From an uncultured Mitsuokella sp. (lineage in GTDB: Bacteria > Bacillota > Negativicutes > Selenomonadales > Selenomonadaceae): a DNA stretch of 64,000 nucleotides. The DNA lies in contig CAMCBT010000001.1 of the NCBI GenBank assembly GCA_945873115.1, forward strand, positions 1-64,000, written 5' to 3'. The position numbers were made by a program, and so were the translations under genes. The notes below the pieces were generated by a model that saw nothing but the letters and a program-made list of their open reading frames with translations, ran no database searches and was not told the origin of the DNA. Of the stretch, positions 9,154-17,897 are shown piece by piece (the stretch's first letter is position 1; each line of letters starts with the position of its first letter).

Positions 9154-11013
9154 ATGTCAAAGGTTATTGGTATTGATCTCGGTACGACAAACTCCGTTGT
9201 ATCCGTCATGGAAGGCGGCGAGCCCACCGTCATCACGAACCCGGAGGGCAGCCGTATCACCCCATCCGTCGTGGGCTTCACGAAGGACGGCCAGCGTCTC
9301 GTGGGCCAGCTGGCAAAGCGCCAGGCGGTCTCGAACCCGGATCGCACGATTTCGTCCATCAAGCGCCACATGGGCGAGACGGACTACAAGGTGACGATTG
9401 ATGGCAAGAGCTACACGCCACAGGAAATCTCCGCCATGATCCTGCAGAAGCTCAAGGCTGACGCAGAGGCATACCTCGGCGAGACGGTCTCCCAGGCGGT
9501 CATCACCGTGCCGGCCTACTTCAACGACAGCCAGCGTCAGGCCACGAAGGACGCAGGCAAGATTGCAGGACTTGAGGTTCTGCGCATCATCAACGAGCCG
9601 ACGGCAGCAGCCCTCGCCTACGGCCTCGACAAGGATGAGGATGAGACGGTTCTCGTCTTCGACCTGGGCGGCGGCACCTTCGATGTCTCCATCCTGGAGC
9701 TCTCCGGCGGCACCTTCGAGGTTCTCGCCACCAATGGCGACACCCACCTCGGTGGCGACGACTTCGATAAAAAAGTTATGGACTGGATGGTGGAGTCCTT
9801 CAAGAAGGAAAACGGCATCGACCTCTCACAGGACAAGATGGCAGCGCAGCGCCTGAAGGAAGCGGCTGAGAAGGCGAAGATCGAGCTCTCCAGCATGACC
9901 CAGACGAGCATCAACCTGCCCTTCATCACGGCAGATGCCTCGGGCCCGAAGCACCTGGATCTGACGCTCTCTCGCGCCCAGTTCGATGAGATGACCCGCG
10001 ACCTCGTGGAGCGCACCATGGAGCCCACGAAGAAGGCCATGGCAGATGCAGACCTCACGGGCAGCGACATCAACAAAATCATCCTCGTGGGCGGCTCCTC
10101 CCGTATCCCGGCTGTCCAGGAGGCTATCCGCAACATCCTGAACAAGGAGCCCTCGAAGGGTGTCAACCCGGATGAGTGCGTCTCCGTCGGTGCTGCTATC
10201 CAGGGCGGTGTTCTCGTGGGCGAGGTCAAGGACGTGCTCCTTCTCGATGTCACGCCGCTGTCCCTCGGCATTGAGACCCTCGGCGGTGTCTGCACGAAGC
10301 TCATCGAGCGCAACACCACGATTCCGACCCATAAGAGCCAGGTATTCTCCACGGCTGCGGATAACCAGCCCTCCGTCGATATCCACGTCCTCCAGGGCGA
10401 GCGCGAGATGGCGGCCGGCAACAAGACCCTTGGCCGCTTCGAACTCACGGATATTCCTCCGGCACCGCGTGGAGTGCCCCGCATCGAGGTCTCCTTCGAT
10501 ATCGACGCCAACGGCATCGTCCATGTCTCCGCAAAGGATCTCGGCACGGGCAAGGAGCAGAAGATTACGATTCAGTCCGACAGTGGCATGAGCAAGGAAG
10601 ACATCGACCGCATGGTCAAGGAAGCCAAGGCCCATGAGGCGGAGGATAAGAAGCTCAAGGAGTCCGTCGATGCCAAGAACCAGGGAGAGGCCCTCGTCTA
10701 CCAGGCAGAAAAGACCATCAAGGATCTGGGGGACAAGGCGGACAAGACCCAGGTGGCAAACGTCCAGCAGGCCATCGACAAGCTCAAGGAAGCCCTGAAG
10801 GGCACGGATACGGAGGCCATCAAGAAGGCTACGGAAGATCTCCAGAAGCCCCTCTACGAGCTCAGCGCAGCCGCCTACCAGCAGGCCCAGGCCGCAGGCG
10901 CCCAGCCGGGCGCAGGAGCCGGAGCGCAGCAGGAGGCACCGGCCCAGGACGCTGGCAAGAAGGAAGAGGATGTCGTGGATGCTGAGTTCACGGATGTCAA
11001 AGACAACAAGTAA
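9154..11013 (+). CDS. dnaK: molecular chaperone DnaK (Hsp70)
   Basis: This 619-residue Hsp70 binds exposed hydrophobic segments in an ATP-driven cycle. It has all signatures: [10 protein letters not shown] at residues 5-14, [14 protein letters not shown] in the ATPase core, and [13 protein letters not shown]. The linker [15 protein letters not shown] precedes the substrate domain. The lid ends in an Ala/Gly/Gln-rich tail with terminal [16 protein letters not shown], typical of bacterial DnaK. The region lacks the insert of about 24 residues found in the Gram-negative nucleotide-binding domain, as in other Firmicutes. TTAGGAGGAT precedes the ATG. Confidence 0.98.
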   Translation: MSKVIGIDLGTTNSVVSVMEGGEPTVITNPEGSRITPSVVGFTKDGQRLVGQLAKRQAVSNPDRTISSIKRHMGETDYKVTIDGKSYTPQEISAMILQKLKADAEAYLGETVSQAVITVPAYFNDSQRQATKDAGKIAGLEVLRIINEPTAAALAYGLDKDEDETVLVFDLGGGTFDVSILELSGGTFEVLATNGDTHLGGDDFDKKVMDWMVESFKKENGIDLSQDKMAAQRLKEAAEKAKIELSSMTQTSINLPFITADASGPKHLDLTLSRAQFDEMTRDLVERTMEPTKKAMADADLTGSDINKIILVGGSSRIPAVQEAIRNILNKEPSKGVNPDECVSVGAAIQGGVLVGEVKDVLLLDVTPLSLGIETLGGVCTKLIERNTTIPTHKSQVFSTAADNQPSVDIHVLQGEREMAAGNKTLGRFELTDIPPAPRGVPRIEVSFDIDANGIVHVSAKDLGTGKEQKITIQSDSGMSKEDIDRMVKEAKAHEAEDKKLKESVDAKNQGEALVYQAEKTIKDLGDKADKTQVANVQQAIDKLKEALKGTDTEAIKKATEDLQKPLYELSAAAYQQAQAAGAQPGAGAGAQQEAPAQDAGKKEEDVVDAEFTDVKDNK

Positions 11014-11018
11014 GGGAC

Positions 11019-11170
11019 CCGCTGATTAAATGAGGTGCTCCGGATTTGCGTGGATGCGCTGTATCTCCCTAGGAGACAAACCGGAGGCGTAGCAGAGCTA
11101 CGCTGAGGATTTGTCGACGACGGGAGGACAGTGCAGACGCGTGAAGACGGAGTGTCGAATTAATCAGTGG
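11019..11170. repeat. 152-bp intergenic palindrome between dnaK and dnaJ
   Basis: The outer ends CCGCTGATTAA (11019-11029) and TTAATCAGTGG (11160-11170) are inverted copies with one G-U position. The centre GCGTAGC-AGA-GCTACGC (11087-11103) lies exactly midway. The arms between are imperfect inverted copies, so the whole unit folds into one long hairpin. It fills most of the 238-base dnaK-dnaJ gap, has no ORF, and is unlike the family at 7091. It looks like a MITE or other mobile palindromic element and may affect how much transcript reaches dnaJ. Confidence 0.75.
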
Positions 11171-11250
11171 TTCCTGAGCTATAGAGCCATGCGAGCGGGG
11201 AGCAGGGGCAAGTTGCCTGCTGCCCGCTTGTTTGTAAAGAGGTGTAGAGC

Positions 11251-12408
11251 GTGAGCGAAAAACGCGATTACTATGAAGTCCTTGGCATCCAGAAGGGCGC
11301 GAGCGAGACGGAGATAAAAAAGGCCTACAAGAAAATGGCCCGCAAGTATCATCCGGACCTCAATCGCGATGACCCGAAGACAGCCGAGGAGAAGTTCAAG
11401 GAGGTCAATGAGGCCTACGAGATCCTGAAGGATCCGAAGAAGAAGCAGGCCTATGACCAGTTCGGCCACGCTGCCTTTGAAAACGGCATGGGTGGCGACG
11501 GAGCTGGCGGTGGCGGCTTCGGGGGCTTTGGCGGTGGCTTTGGAGGCTTCGGCGGAGGCGGCGGCTTCGACGATATTTTCGACATGTTCTTCGGCGGTGG
11601 CGGCCGCCGCAGCTCTGGCGGCGTTCGGCCGGAGCGGGGCTCGGATCTCCGCTACCAGCTGGAGCTTACCTTCGAGGAGGCGGCCTTCGGCAAGAAGGTG
11701 GAGATCGCCTATCCCCGCACGGAGGAGTGCTCCGAATGCCATGGCAAGGGCGGCACGGACGCAGAGAAGTGCCCGGACTGCCAGGGCACGGGCATGCGCC
11801 AGCAGGTGCAGAACACCCCCTTCGGCCGCATCGTAAACCAGACCGCCTGCTCCCGCTGCGGCGGCACGGGCCAGATTATCAAGAACCCCTGCAAGAAGTG
11901 CCATGGCTCCGGCCATACCCGAGAGCGGCATAAGGTGGATGTGACCATACCGAAGGGCGTGGATCAGGGCACGCGGCTCCGGGTCCAGCGGGGCGGTAAT
12001 GCGGGCTCCCACGGCGGGGACTACGGCGATCTCTACGTGTATGTCTCCATCAAGCCCCACAAGTTCTTCCAGCGCAGCGGCAATGACGTGGTGGTGGAGG
12101 TGCCCGTCTCCTTCGTGGAGGCGACGCTGGGCGCCACGGTGCAGGTGCCGACCCTGGACGGCCCCGTGGACATGAAGATACCCGAGGGCACCCAGACGGG
12201 CAAGACCCTTCGCCTCAAGGGCCGCGGCATCCCCTTCCTCCGGGAGAATGGCCGCGGCGATGAGCACGTGGTGGTCAAGGTGCTGACGCCGCAGAACCTT
12301 ACCGCAAAGCAAAAGGAGCTCCTGCGGGAGTTTGGAGAAATCAGCGGAGACAAGGTGAACCCGGAAAAGAAAAGCTTCTTGGATGGGATAAAGAATCTAT
12401 TCAAATGA
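11251..12408 (+). CDS. dnaJ: chaperone protein DnaJ (Hsp40)
   Basis: This 385-residue co-chaperone stimulates the DnaK ATPase and delivers substrates. The J domain (residues 5-70) contains the HPD motif in [14 protein letters not shown] long Gly/Phe-rich stretch follows (about 80-125). Next is the zinc domain with four CxxCxGxG-type repeats ([32 protein letters not shown]), then the C-terminal beta domains with [14 protein letters not shown]. The start is GTG, supported by AAAGAGGTG at 11236-11244. It is the last gene of the heat-shock cluster but is separated from dnaK by a palindrome. Confidence 0.97.
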   Translation: MSEKRDYYEVLGIQKGASETEIKKAYKKMARKYHPDLNRDDPKTAEEKFKEVNEAYEILKDPKKKQAYDQFGHAAFENGMGGDGAGGGGFGGFGGGFGGFGGGGGFDDIFDMFFGGGGRRSSGGVRPERGSDLRYQLELTFEEAAFGKKVEIAYPRTEECSECHGKGGTDAEKCPDCQGTGMRQQVQNTPFGRIVNQTACSRCGGTGQIIKNPCKKCHGSGHTRERHKVDVTIPKGVDQGTRLRVQRGGNAGSHGGDYGDLYVYVSIKPHKFFQRSGNDVVVEVPVSFVEATLGATVQVPTLDGPVDMKIPEGTQTGKTLRLKGRGIPFLRENGRGDEHVVVKVLTPQNLTAKQKELLREFGEISGDKVNPEKKSFLDGIKNLFK

Positions 12409-12413
12409 TATTG

Positions 12414-12444
12414 ACGCTGCTTCAGAAATGGAGCAGCGTTTTTC
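12414..12444 (+). terminator. intrinsic terminator after dnaJ
   Basis: ACGCTGCT (12414-12421) and AGCAGCGT (12432-12439) form a perfect 8-bp stem followed by TTTTTCT. Confidence 0.88.
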
Positions 12445-12540
12445 TATGCCTTGATTCTAAGGGAATTCGTGTACAATAAATTTCAAGGTCTTTAATTTTT
12501 CACCGAGAAAAGCTTGACACATACTCTAAGGGAAGTCTCC

Positions 12541-12569
12541 TTGCGGAGGTTTTAGAAATGATGTAAAAT
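12541..12569 (+). promoter_or_regulatory. putative promoter for the 12616 gene
   Basis: TTGCGG (12541-12546) and TAAAAT (12564-12569) have a 17-base spacer, 46 bases before the next start. The -35 is weak. A TTGACA at 12514-12519 has no good -10 partner. Confidence 0.35.
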
Positions 12570-12615
12570 AGGAACGTCGTATTTTGGCGAAGTACAGTCG
12601 GCAGGAGGTGGGCCC

Positions 12616-13188
12616 ATGAATCTTCTTTCTCGAATTATCGGCCACACTTGTCTTGTGTTGCGCCATAAGTTCTGGGTCTTCCGCTTTGCCTGCGTTGCCG
12701 GCATTCCCTGGCAGGGAATGATGCACGACCTTTCGAAGTTCTCCTGGACGGAGTTTTCCGAGAGTGTGCGCTACTACAATGGCAAGGTGTCGCCTATCAA
12801 GATTTGCAAGGAGAAGAATCACGGCCTTTCCAAGGCCTGGATTCATCATCATGGACGTAATCTCCACCACTACGAGGCCTGGTATGATGACTTCGACCAC
12901 GGTCCTGTGCCCAGGGACATGCCCTATAAGTACGCGGTGGAGATGATCTGCGACTGTCTTGCCGCCGGCCGCACCTACGGAGGGAAGGATTTTACCTATG
13001 CCTCGGAATACTATGGCTGGTGGAAAAGGCGCCTCAAGGGGGGCTGTGGCATGAGCGACCATATGAAGGCATTCATGGAGGCTGTCCTAAGTCGGCTGGC
13101 CCGGGAGAACAGCCTCGATGCCCTTCGGCCGGGCTCGACCCGGAAAATATATGCGGAGACCGTGGGAAAGAATCCCTTTGATTACTGA
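12616..13188 (+). CDS. DUF5662-like protein of unknown function
   Basis: This 190-residue protein is rich in His, Trp and Tyr. Its motifs look metal-binding: MMHDLSKFSWTEF near residue 36 (an HD pair), WIHHHGRNLHHYEAWYDD near residue 77, and a C-terminal SEYYGWWKRRLKG and MAFL-like helix. The pattern resembles the DUF5662 family, whose biochemical role is unknown; the HD and HHH motifs suggest a metal-dependent hydrolase-like fold, which is inference only. No signal peptide is evident. GGAGGTGGG precedes the ATG. The next gene follows after 17 bases, so the two are probably co-transcribed. Confidence 0.65.
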   Translation: MNLLSRIIGHTCLVLRHKFWVFRFACVAGIPWQGMMHDLSKFSWTEFSESVRYYNGKVSPIKICKEKNHGLSKAWIHHHGRNLHHYEAWYDDFDHGPVPRDMPYKYAVEMICDCLAAGRTYGGKDFTYASEYYGWWKRRLKGGCGMSDHMKAFMEAVLSRLARENSLDALRPGSTRKIYAETVGKNPFDY

Positions 13189-13205
13189 AGAAGTGGGGGA
13201 GAGAC

Positions 13206-14000
13206 ATGATAGATTTGCCCGCTGGCTGGGCGGAACGACTTCAAAATATCGATTGGGATGCGGTGCGGGAGAAGGTGCAGGACTATGGATTGGCCCTGAA
13301 GGTGGTGCAGGGCACCTGGTCGCGGGAATCCCTGCTGGACATCGCCCAGGGGAAGATCTTCATCCCGGACAGTGTCATGAATGACGCCATCGCAAAGAGC
13401 CTGACACCCGAGGGAAATCTCAAGGCCCTGACCCTCGCCTCCCAGGAAAATGGCAGGCTTGCCATAGCTGCCGAGGCAAAGGACTTCGGAAAAATCGAGC
13501 TGACAGGAGAAATCAAGGAGTTCGTCCACGAGGGGGAGAATTCCTACATCGTCTATCGGGTGCGGGAGAGGAACCTGCCCGGCAAGGGGCTGGCCTCCTG
13601 GATATTTTCCCGCATCTCCATGTCCATGGCGAGCCGCCTCCTGGGCCATCTGGAGCTGCCGGAGATCATGCCCATGGAGATTCATGGCAATACCATCCGC
13701 GTGGACTACAGCAAGGCTCTCGCCGAGTCGAAGCTGGGGACGACGGAGTTCGAGGGCCATCGCCTCATGGACATGATTATCATCACAGGTGCCACGCCAA
13801 AGGCGGGGGGCATCGAGTTTAAGACCCAGCTCAATGTGCCGGACGATGTGCGTGAGGCCCTCCTGCGCATCGCCTTGAACAAGGGACAGAACGAGATGCA
13901 GGCGGCGCCAGGGGAGGAGAAGCCCGCGGAGCCGGTAGGCTCCAGCGATGAAAAGGCGGGACAGGCAGCGCAGGCCGCTTCGGCTGATGCGAAAGAATAG
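13206..14000 (+). CDS. hypothetical protein, 264 residues
   Basis: I do not recognise a named family. The protein is soluble, with no signal peptide or transmembrane helix. The central part (about residues 60-215) alternates beta-rich stretches such as GRLAIAAEAKDFGKIELTGE and LPEIMPMEIHGNTIRVDYS, resembling lipid-binding LmeA/DUF2993-like proteins, but this is only an impression. The last 30 residues are a low-complexity Ala/Glu tail. GGGAGAG at 13197-13203 supports the ATG. It lies between the DUF5662-like and DUF4127-like genes, closely spaced to both, as a likely three-gene unit. Confidence 0.6.
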   Translation: MIDLPAGWAERLQNIDWDAVREKVQDYGLALKVVQGTWSRESLLDIAQGKIFIPDSVMNDAIAKSLTPEGNLKALTLASQENGRLAIAAEAKDFGKIELTGEIKEFVHEGENSYIVYRVRERNLPGKGLASWIFSRISMSMASRLLGHLELPEIMPMEIHGNTIRVDYSKALAESKLGTTEFEGHRLMDMIIITGATPKAGGIEFKTQLNVPDDVREALLRIALNKGQNEMQAAPGEEKPAEPVGSSDEKAGQAAQAASADAKE

Positions 14001-14010
14001 GAGGATTTTT

Positions 14011-15666
14011 TTGCGGATAACAAGATTTGGAAAGGCTCTGGCCGTATTTGCCCTATGCGCTACGGTTTCCATGCCTCTCATGGGCCAGGTGGAGGCCAAG
14101 GCGAAGGAGAACAAGACACCGAAAATCGTATTCATCCCTCTGGATAACCGGCCCATTTCCGACAAGCAGACGGCGGATGTGGCGAAGAAGGCGGGCTATG
14201 ATGTCATCGTTCCTGGCGACGAAATCCTCGGCAACCGGGATGATCTTGGCCACCCGGATGAGCTCTGGTCCTGGCTGGAGACGAATGCCCAGGATGCAGA
14301 TGCCGCCGTCATTGCAGCGGACTCAATGCTCTACGGCAGCCTCGTGGGCTCCCGCAAGCATACGGAGAAGAAGTCCACGGTCCTCTCCCGGGTGGAGAAA
14401 TTCCAGGAGTTCCGCAAGGCCCATCCGAAGCTGAATCTCTACGTATTCGGCTCCGTCATGCGCACGCCCCGCACCGGCGAGGCCTCGGGCCACGAGGAGC
14501 CGGGCTACTATCGGAACTACGGTGCCGATATCTTCCGCTACACGGAGCTCAAGGACAAGCAGGAGGTGGAGGGCCTCACGAGCCGCGAGAAGAAGGAGTA
14601 CGCCTTCCTGGAAAAGCTCATCCCCCAGAAGTCTCTCGCTGACTGGATGGGCCGTCGCACGAAGAACTTTGAGGCAAACAAGGAAATGATTGGCCTCACC
14701 CGAAAGGGGGTCTTCAACTACTTCGTGCTGGGCCGGGACGACAATGCACCCTACTCCCAGACCCACTATGAGACCCGGCACCTTCTCGAGGATGGGAAGG
14801 ATTTGGGCGGCACCCGCTTTCAGTCCATTGCCGGCATCGATGAAATGGGCATGCTCATGCTGGCCCGGGCTATCAACGATATGCGCCGGGAGGTTCCCTT
14901 CATCTATGTCCGCTACAATTGGGGACGAGGGGAGTTCACCGTTCCCTCCTACTCCGACGAGAAGATAGGCGACTCCATCGCCAAGGCCATCCTTGCCACG
15001 GGGGCAATGCAGGTGCGCTCGCCGGAAAAGGCGGATTTGGTGCTGACAGTCAACACGAATCCTGACGGCAAGACCTACGAGGCGAATATGCTTCAAAATG
15101 ATGGAAAACAGCGGGAGGGCACGAAGTATTTCGCCGATATCGTGTCGGACTACGTGGCAAAGGGCTATCCCGTCGCCATCGCCGATATCGCCTTTGCCAA
15201 TGGCTCCGACAATGCCCTGATGAACGAGCTGAAGAACCGCGCCCTGCTCTTCAAGCTACGGGGCTATTCGGGCTGGAATACGGCGACGAACAGCACGGGC
15301 TTCGTGCTGGGGGAGGGTATGCTGACGAACCGCATGACGAATGACGCCATCGACTCCTTGCTCGTGACCCGCTACCTCGATGACTGGGCCTACCAGGCAA
15401 ATGTCCGGAACACCGTGGCCCGCCAGCTCACCTGGCTGCGCGGTGACGGCGTCTACGGCCTCCTGGGGTCGAAGAAGGATGCGGTCTCCGTGCGCTCCAC
15501 CCGCATGCTCCAGCAGTTCGTGGAGGCAAACCTCCCGCCACTTCCGGAGCTGGAGGATCTCACGGTCACCTTCCCCTGGAACCGCATGTTCGAGTCGGAC
15601 ATCATCCGCTCGGAGCACTTCGATTTGGAAGAATACATGAAGCAGAAAAAGAGCGAAACGAAGTAG
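14011..15666 (+). CDS. secreted DUF4127-family protein
   Basis: The 551-residue product has a Sec-type signal peptide (RITRFGKALAVFALCATVSM, then a VEAKA processing region). The mature part begins KIVFIPLDNRPISDKQT, diagnostic for the DUF4127 family. Later blocks include AADSMLYGSLVGSR, FNYFVLGRDDNAPYSQ, IDEMGMLMLARA and AVAIADIAFANGSDN-like segments. The family is extracytoplasmic and of unknown function; an enzymatic role on a sugar or cell-wall substrate is only a guess. The frame is open back to an ATG at 13948 inside the previous gene, but AGGAGG at 13999-14004 sits six bases before a TTG at 14011, which starts exactly at the signal peptide. Confidence 0.8.
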   Translation: MRITRFGKALAVFALCATVSMPLMGQVEAKAKENKTPKIVFIPLDNRPISDKQTADVAKKAGYDVIVPGDEILGNRDDLGHPDELWSWLETNAQDADAAVIAADSMLYGSLVGSRKHTEKKSTVLSRVEKFQEFRKAHPKLNLYVFGSVMRTPRTGEASGHEEPGYYRNYGADIFRYTELKDKQEVEGLTSREKKEYAFLEKLIPQKSLADWMGRRTKNFEANKEMIGLTRKGVFNYFVLGRDDNAPYSQTHYETRHLLEDGKDLGGTRFQSIAGIDEMGMLMLARAINDMRREVPFIYVRYNWGRGEFTVPSYSDEKIGDSIAKAILATGAMQVRSPEKADLVLTVNTNPDGKTYEANMLQNDGKQREGTKYFADIVSDYVAKGYPVAIADIAFANGSDNALMNELKNRALLFKLRGYSGWNTATNSTGFVLGEGMLTNRMTNDAIDSLLVTRYLDDWAYQANVRNTVARQLTWLRGDGVYGLLGSKKDAVSVRSTRMLQQFVEANLPPLPELEDLTVTFPWNRMFESDIIRSEHFDLEEYMKQKKSETK

Positions 15667-15678
15667 GATTGCTATGCT

Positions 15679-15703
15679 GGGAGCCGTGCAAACGGCTCCC
15701 TTT
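15679..15703 (+). terminator. hairpin terminator after the DUF4127 gene
   Basis: GGGAGCCGT (15679-15687) pairs perfectly with ACGGCTCCC (15692-15700), loop GCAA, followed by only TTT. It may be reinforced by the second hairpin downstream. Confidence 0.6.
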
Positions 15704-15735
15704 GCGTTATCCATTTATATGGTCTGGCTTTCTGG

Positions 15736-15774
15736 CAGGAAGCCTCCTTCAAGCGGGGGGGCTTCCTGTTTTTT
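15736..15774 (+). terminator. second intrinsic terminator before purE
   Basis: CAGGAAGCC (15736-15744) pairs with GGCTTCCTG (15760-15768) and is followed by TTTTTT. It ends one base before the purE promoter, insulating the purine operon. Confidence 0.85.
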
Positions 15775-15775
15775 A

Positions 15776-15804
15776 TTGACAGGGGGGCTGTTTCCCGTTA
15801 TGAT
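15776..15804 (+). promoter_or_regulatory. sigma-A promoter of the purine operon
   Basis: TTGACA (15776-15781), a 17-base spacer and TATGAT (15799-15804). The leader to purE is about 80 bases and holds a small hairpin (GCACGG with CCGTGT, 15835-15860). I see no purine riboswitch core or PurR box in it. Confidence 0.75.
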
Positions 15805-15890
15805 GAAAGAGACAAATGTCTTCTTTTCTTTCGGCACGGTCTATATGCTCTAGCCGTGTCGCGGATGCTTTGTATAGGGGAGGAATACGC

Positions 15891-16376
15891 ATGAAAGTCG
15901 CTGTTATGATGGGAAGCGATTCGGATTGGCCGATTTTAAAGGGCGCTGTGGATTTCCTGAAGAAATTTGACATTGAGGTGGAGGTCATCGTGGCCTCGGC
16001 CCATCGGACGCCCGCCCGTGTACGGGAGTTTGTGGAGTCGGCCCCGGAGAAGGGCATCGGGGTCTTTATCGTGGCGGCCGGGGCGGCAGCACATCTTGCT
16101 GGCGTCGTGGCCAGCTACACCACGTTGCCGGTCATTGGCGTGCCCATCAATGCCACGTCCCTGAACGGCATGGATGCGCTTCTCTCCACAGTCCAGATGC
16201 CCTCGGGCATCCCGGTCGCCACCATGGCGGTCAATGGGGCGAAGAATGCGGCGATTTTCGCTGTGGAAATCTTTGCCGTGTCGGACAAGGGGCTATCGGA
16301 AAAGCTCGCCGCCTATCGGAAGGAAATGGCTGACGAGGTGGAAAAGAAGGCAGAGCGCGTCAAGGCGCAGCTCTAA
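15891..16376 (+). CDS. purE: N5-carboxyaminoimidazole ribonucleotide mutase PurE (class I)
   Basis: This 161-residue enzyme of de novo purine synthesis moves a carboxyl group within N5-CAIR to give CAIR. It begins VAVMMGSDSDWPILKGA and carries the VASAHRTP active-site motif, the GAAAHLAGVVAS loop and GVPINA. No PurK is nearby; class I PurE normally works with PurK, which must then be encoded elsewhere. The frame is open further upstream, but GGGGAGGAA just before the ATG at 15891 and the conserved N-terminus fix the start. It is the first gene of the pur operon. Confidence 0.95.
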   Translation: MKVAVMMGSDSDWPILKGAVDFLKKFDIEVEVIVASAHRTPARVREFVESAPEKGIGVFIVAAGAAAHLAGVVASYTTLPVIGVPINATSLNGMDALLSTVQMPSGIPVATMAVNGAKNAAIFAVEIFAVSDKGLSEKLAAYRKEMADEVEKKAERVKAQL

Positions 16377-16434
16377 GCAGCAAAAGCATATCGAGTAGTT
16401 CGTCTGTCGGAAGCATGAGGTAACGAGAACGACA

Positions 16435-17874
16435 ATGTATGAGAATGGCTATTCCCAGAAGGGAAAATGGAAAGAGGAGTGCGGTGTATACGGCATCTAT
16501 TCGGAGATGGAGGACGTATCGTCCATGACGTATCTCGGCCTGTACGCGCTGCAGCATCGCGGGCAGGAGAGCGCGGGCATCGCCCTGACGGATGGGGCCT
16601 GGATGGACGTAACCCGGGGCATGGGCCTCGTCAATGAGGTGTTCCGCCACCAGCTGCCCCACATGGAGAACCAGCGCATCGCCGTGGGTCATGTGCGCTA
16701 CTCCACCACGGGATCGAGCCTCCTCGCGAATACACAGCCGCTCCTCGTGAACTACGCGGGGGGAAGGATTGCCATGGCTCATAATGGCAATCTGACGAAT
16801 GCCGCGGAGATTCGCCATAGCCTGGAGCAGGAGGGGACAATCTTCCAAACCTCCATCGACTCGGAGGTCATCGTGAACCTCATTGCCCGCTCCCGCAAGG
16901 AGACTGTCGAGGAGCGCATCATGGACTCCTTGCTGAAGGTGAAGGGATGCTATTGCCTCACCATCATGACGGAGGACAAGCTCATCGGCGCTCGGGATCC
17001 ACAGGGCTTCCGCCCCCTTTGCATCGGAAAGACCGAGGAGGGCAGTTGGGTCATTTCCTCGGAGACCTGTGGCCTCGACGTGGTGGGGGCTGCCTTTGTC
17101 CGGGACGTGGAGCCGGGCGAGCTCGTTGTCATCGATAAGGACGGCCTTCATTCCCGCTTCTTCGCCAAGGGAGAGAAGCGTGCCGGTTGCATCTTCGAGT
17201 ACATCTACTTCGCCCGGCCGGACTCGGTCATCGATGGGCAGAGCGTCCACGAGGCCCGGTTCGAGATGGGGCGCATCCTTGCTCGGGAGTCAGGCTTTCA
17301 GGGTGATGTCGTCATGTCCGTGCCGGATTCCGGCACCACGGCGGCCACGGGATTTGCCTATGAGTCGGGCATTCCCTTCGCCGAGGGGCTCATCAAGAAC
17401 CGCTATATCGGTCGCACCTTCATCCAGCCCACCCAGAAGAAGCGGGATACGGCAGTGCGCCTGAAGCTCAATCCCGTTCGCTCCCTCGTGGATGGGAAAT
17501 CCGTCATCATGGTGGATGACTCCATCGTCCGGGGCACGACGAGCGGGAAAATCGTCAAGATGCTCCGCAATGCCGGGGCAAAGGCTGTCCACATGTGCGT
17601 CAGCAGTCCTCCCATCGGCTTTCCCTGCTACTATGGCATCGATACCAGCATCCGCAAGGAGCTCATTGCCGCCACGAAGAGCGTGGAGGAAATCCGGGAA
17701 TATATCGGGGCGGACTCCCTCCACTTTCTGAGCCTGGAGGGGCTGAAGCAGTGTGTGCCGAAGCTCAATGCGGATGACATGTGCTATGCCTGCTTCAATA
17801 GTGCTTATCCCATCGCCGATGGGGAAAAGCCTGCAGGAGATAGCAAGTATGTCTTCGAGCGAGGGAAGTGCTGA
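16435..17874 (+). CDS. purF: amidophosphoribosyltransferase PurF (Fe-S type)
   Basis: This 479-residue protein catalyses the first committed step, making phosphoribosylamine from PRPP and glutamine. A 15-residue propeptide precedes the catalytic Cys16 in EECGVYGIYS, so autocleavage is expected. The PRPP-binding motif is VIMVDDSIVRGTTS. Four cysteines fit the [4Fe-4S] ligands of Bacillus-type PurF: one in AGCIFEYIYF, one in GFPCYYGID and two in MCYACF. The enzyme is therefore likely oxygen-sensitive, consistent with an anaerobe. It overlaps no neighbour and purM follows after 23 bases. Confidence 0.96.
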   Translation: MYENGYSQKGKWKEECGVYGIYSEMEDVSSMTYLGLYALQHRGQESAGIALTDGAWMDVTRGMGLVNEVFRHQLPHMENQRIAVGHVRYSTTGSSLLANTQPLLVNYAGGRIAMAHNGNLTNAAEIRHSLEQEGTIFQTSIDSEVIVNLIARSRKETVEERIMDSLLKVKGCYCLTIMTEDKLIGARDPQGFRPLCIGKTEEGSWVISSETCGLDVVGAAFVRDVEPGELVVIDKDGLHSRFFAKGEKRAGCIFEYIYFARPDSVIDGQSVHEARFEMGRILARESGFQGDVVMSVPDSGTTAATGFAYESGIPFAEGLIKNRYIGRTFIQPTQKKRDTAVRLKLNPVRSLVDGKSVIMVDDSIVRGTTSGKIVKMLRNAGAKAVHMCVSSPPIGFPCYYGIDTSIRKELIAATKSVEEIREYIGADSLHFLSLEGLKQCVPKLNADDMCYACFNSAYPIADGEKPAGDSKYVFERGKC

Positions 17875-17897
17875 GGAATCGGAAGGAAAGGAACGTC

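Noticed and set aside
15805-15890. Purine riboswitch before purE
   Set aside because: The 80-base leader is too short and lacks the three-way-junction core. Only a small hairpin is seen.
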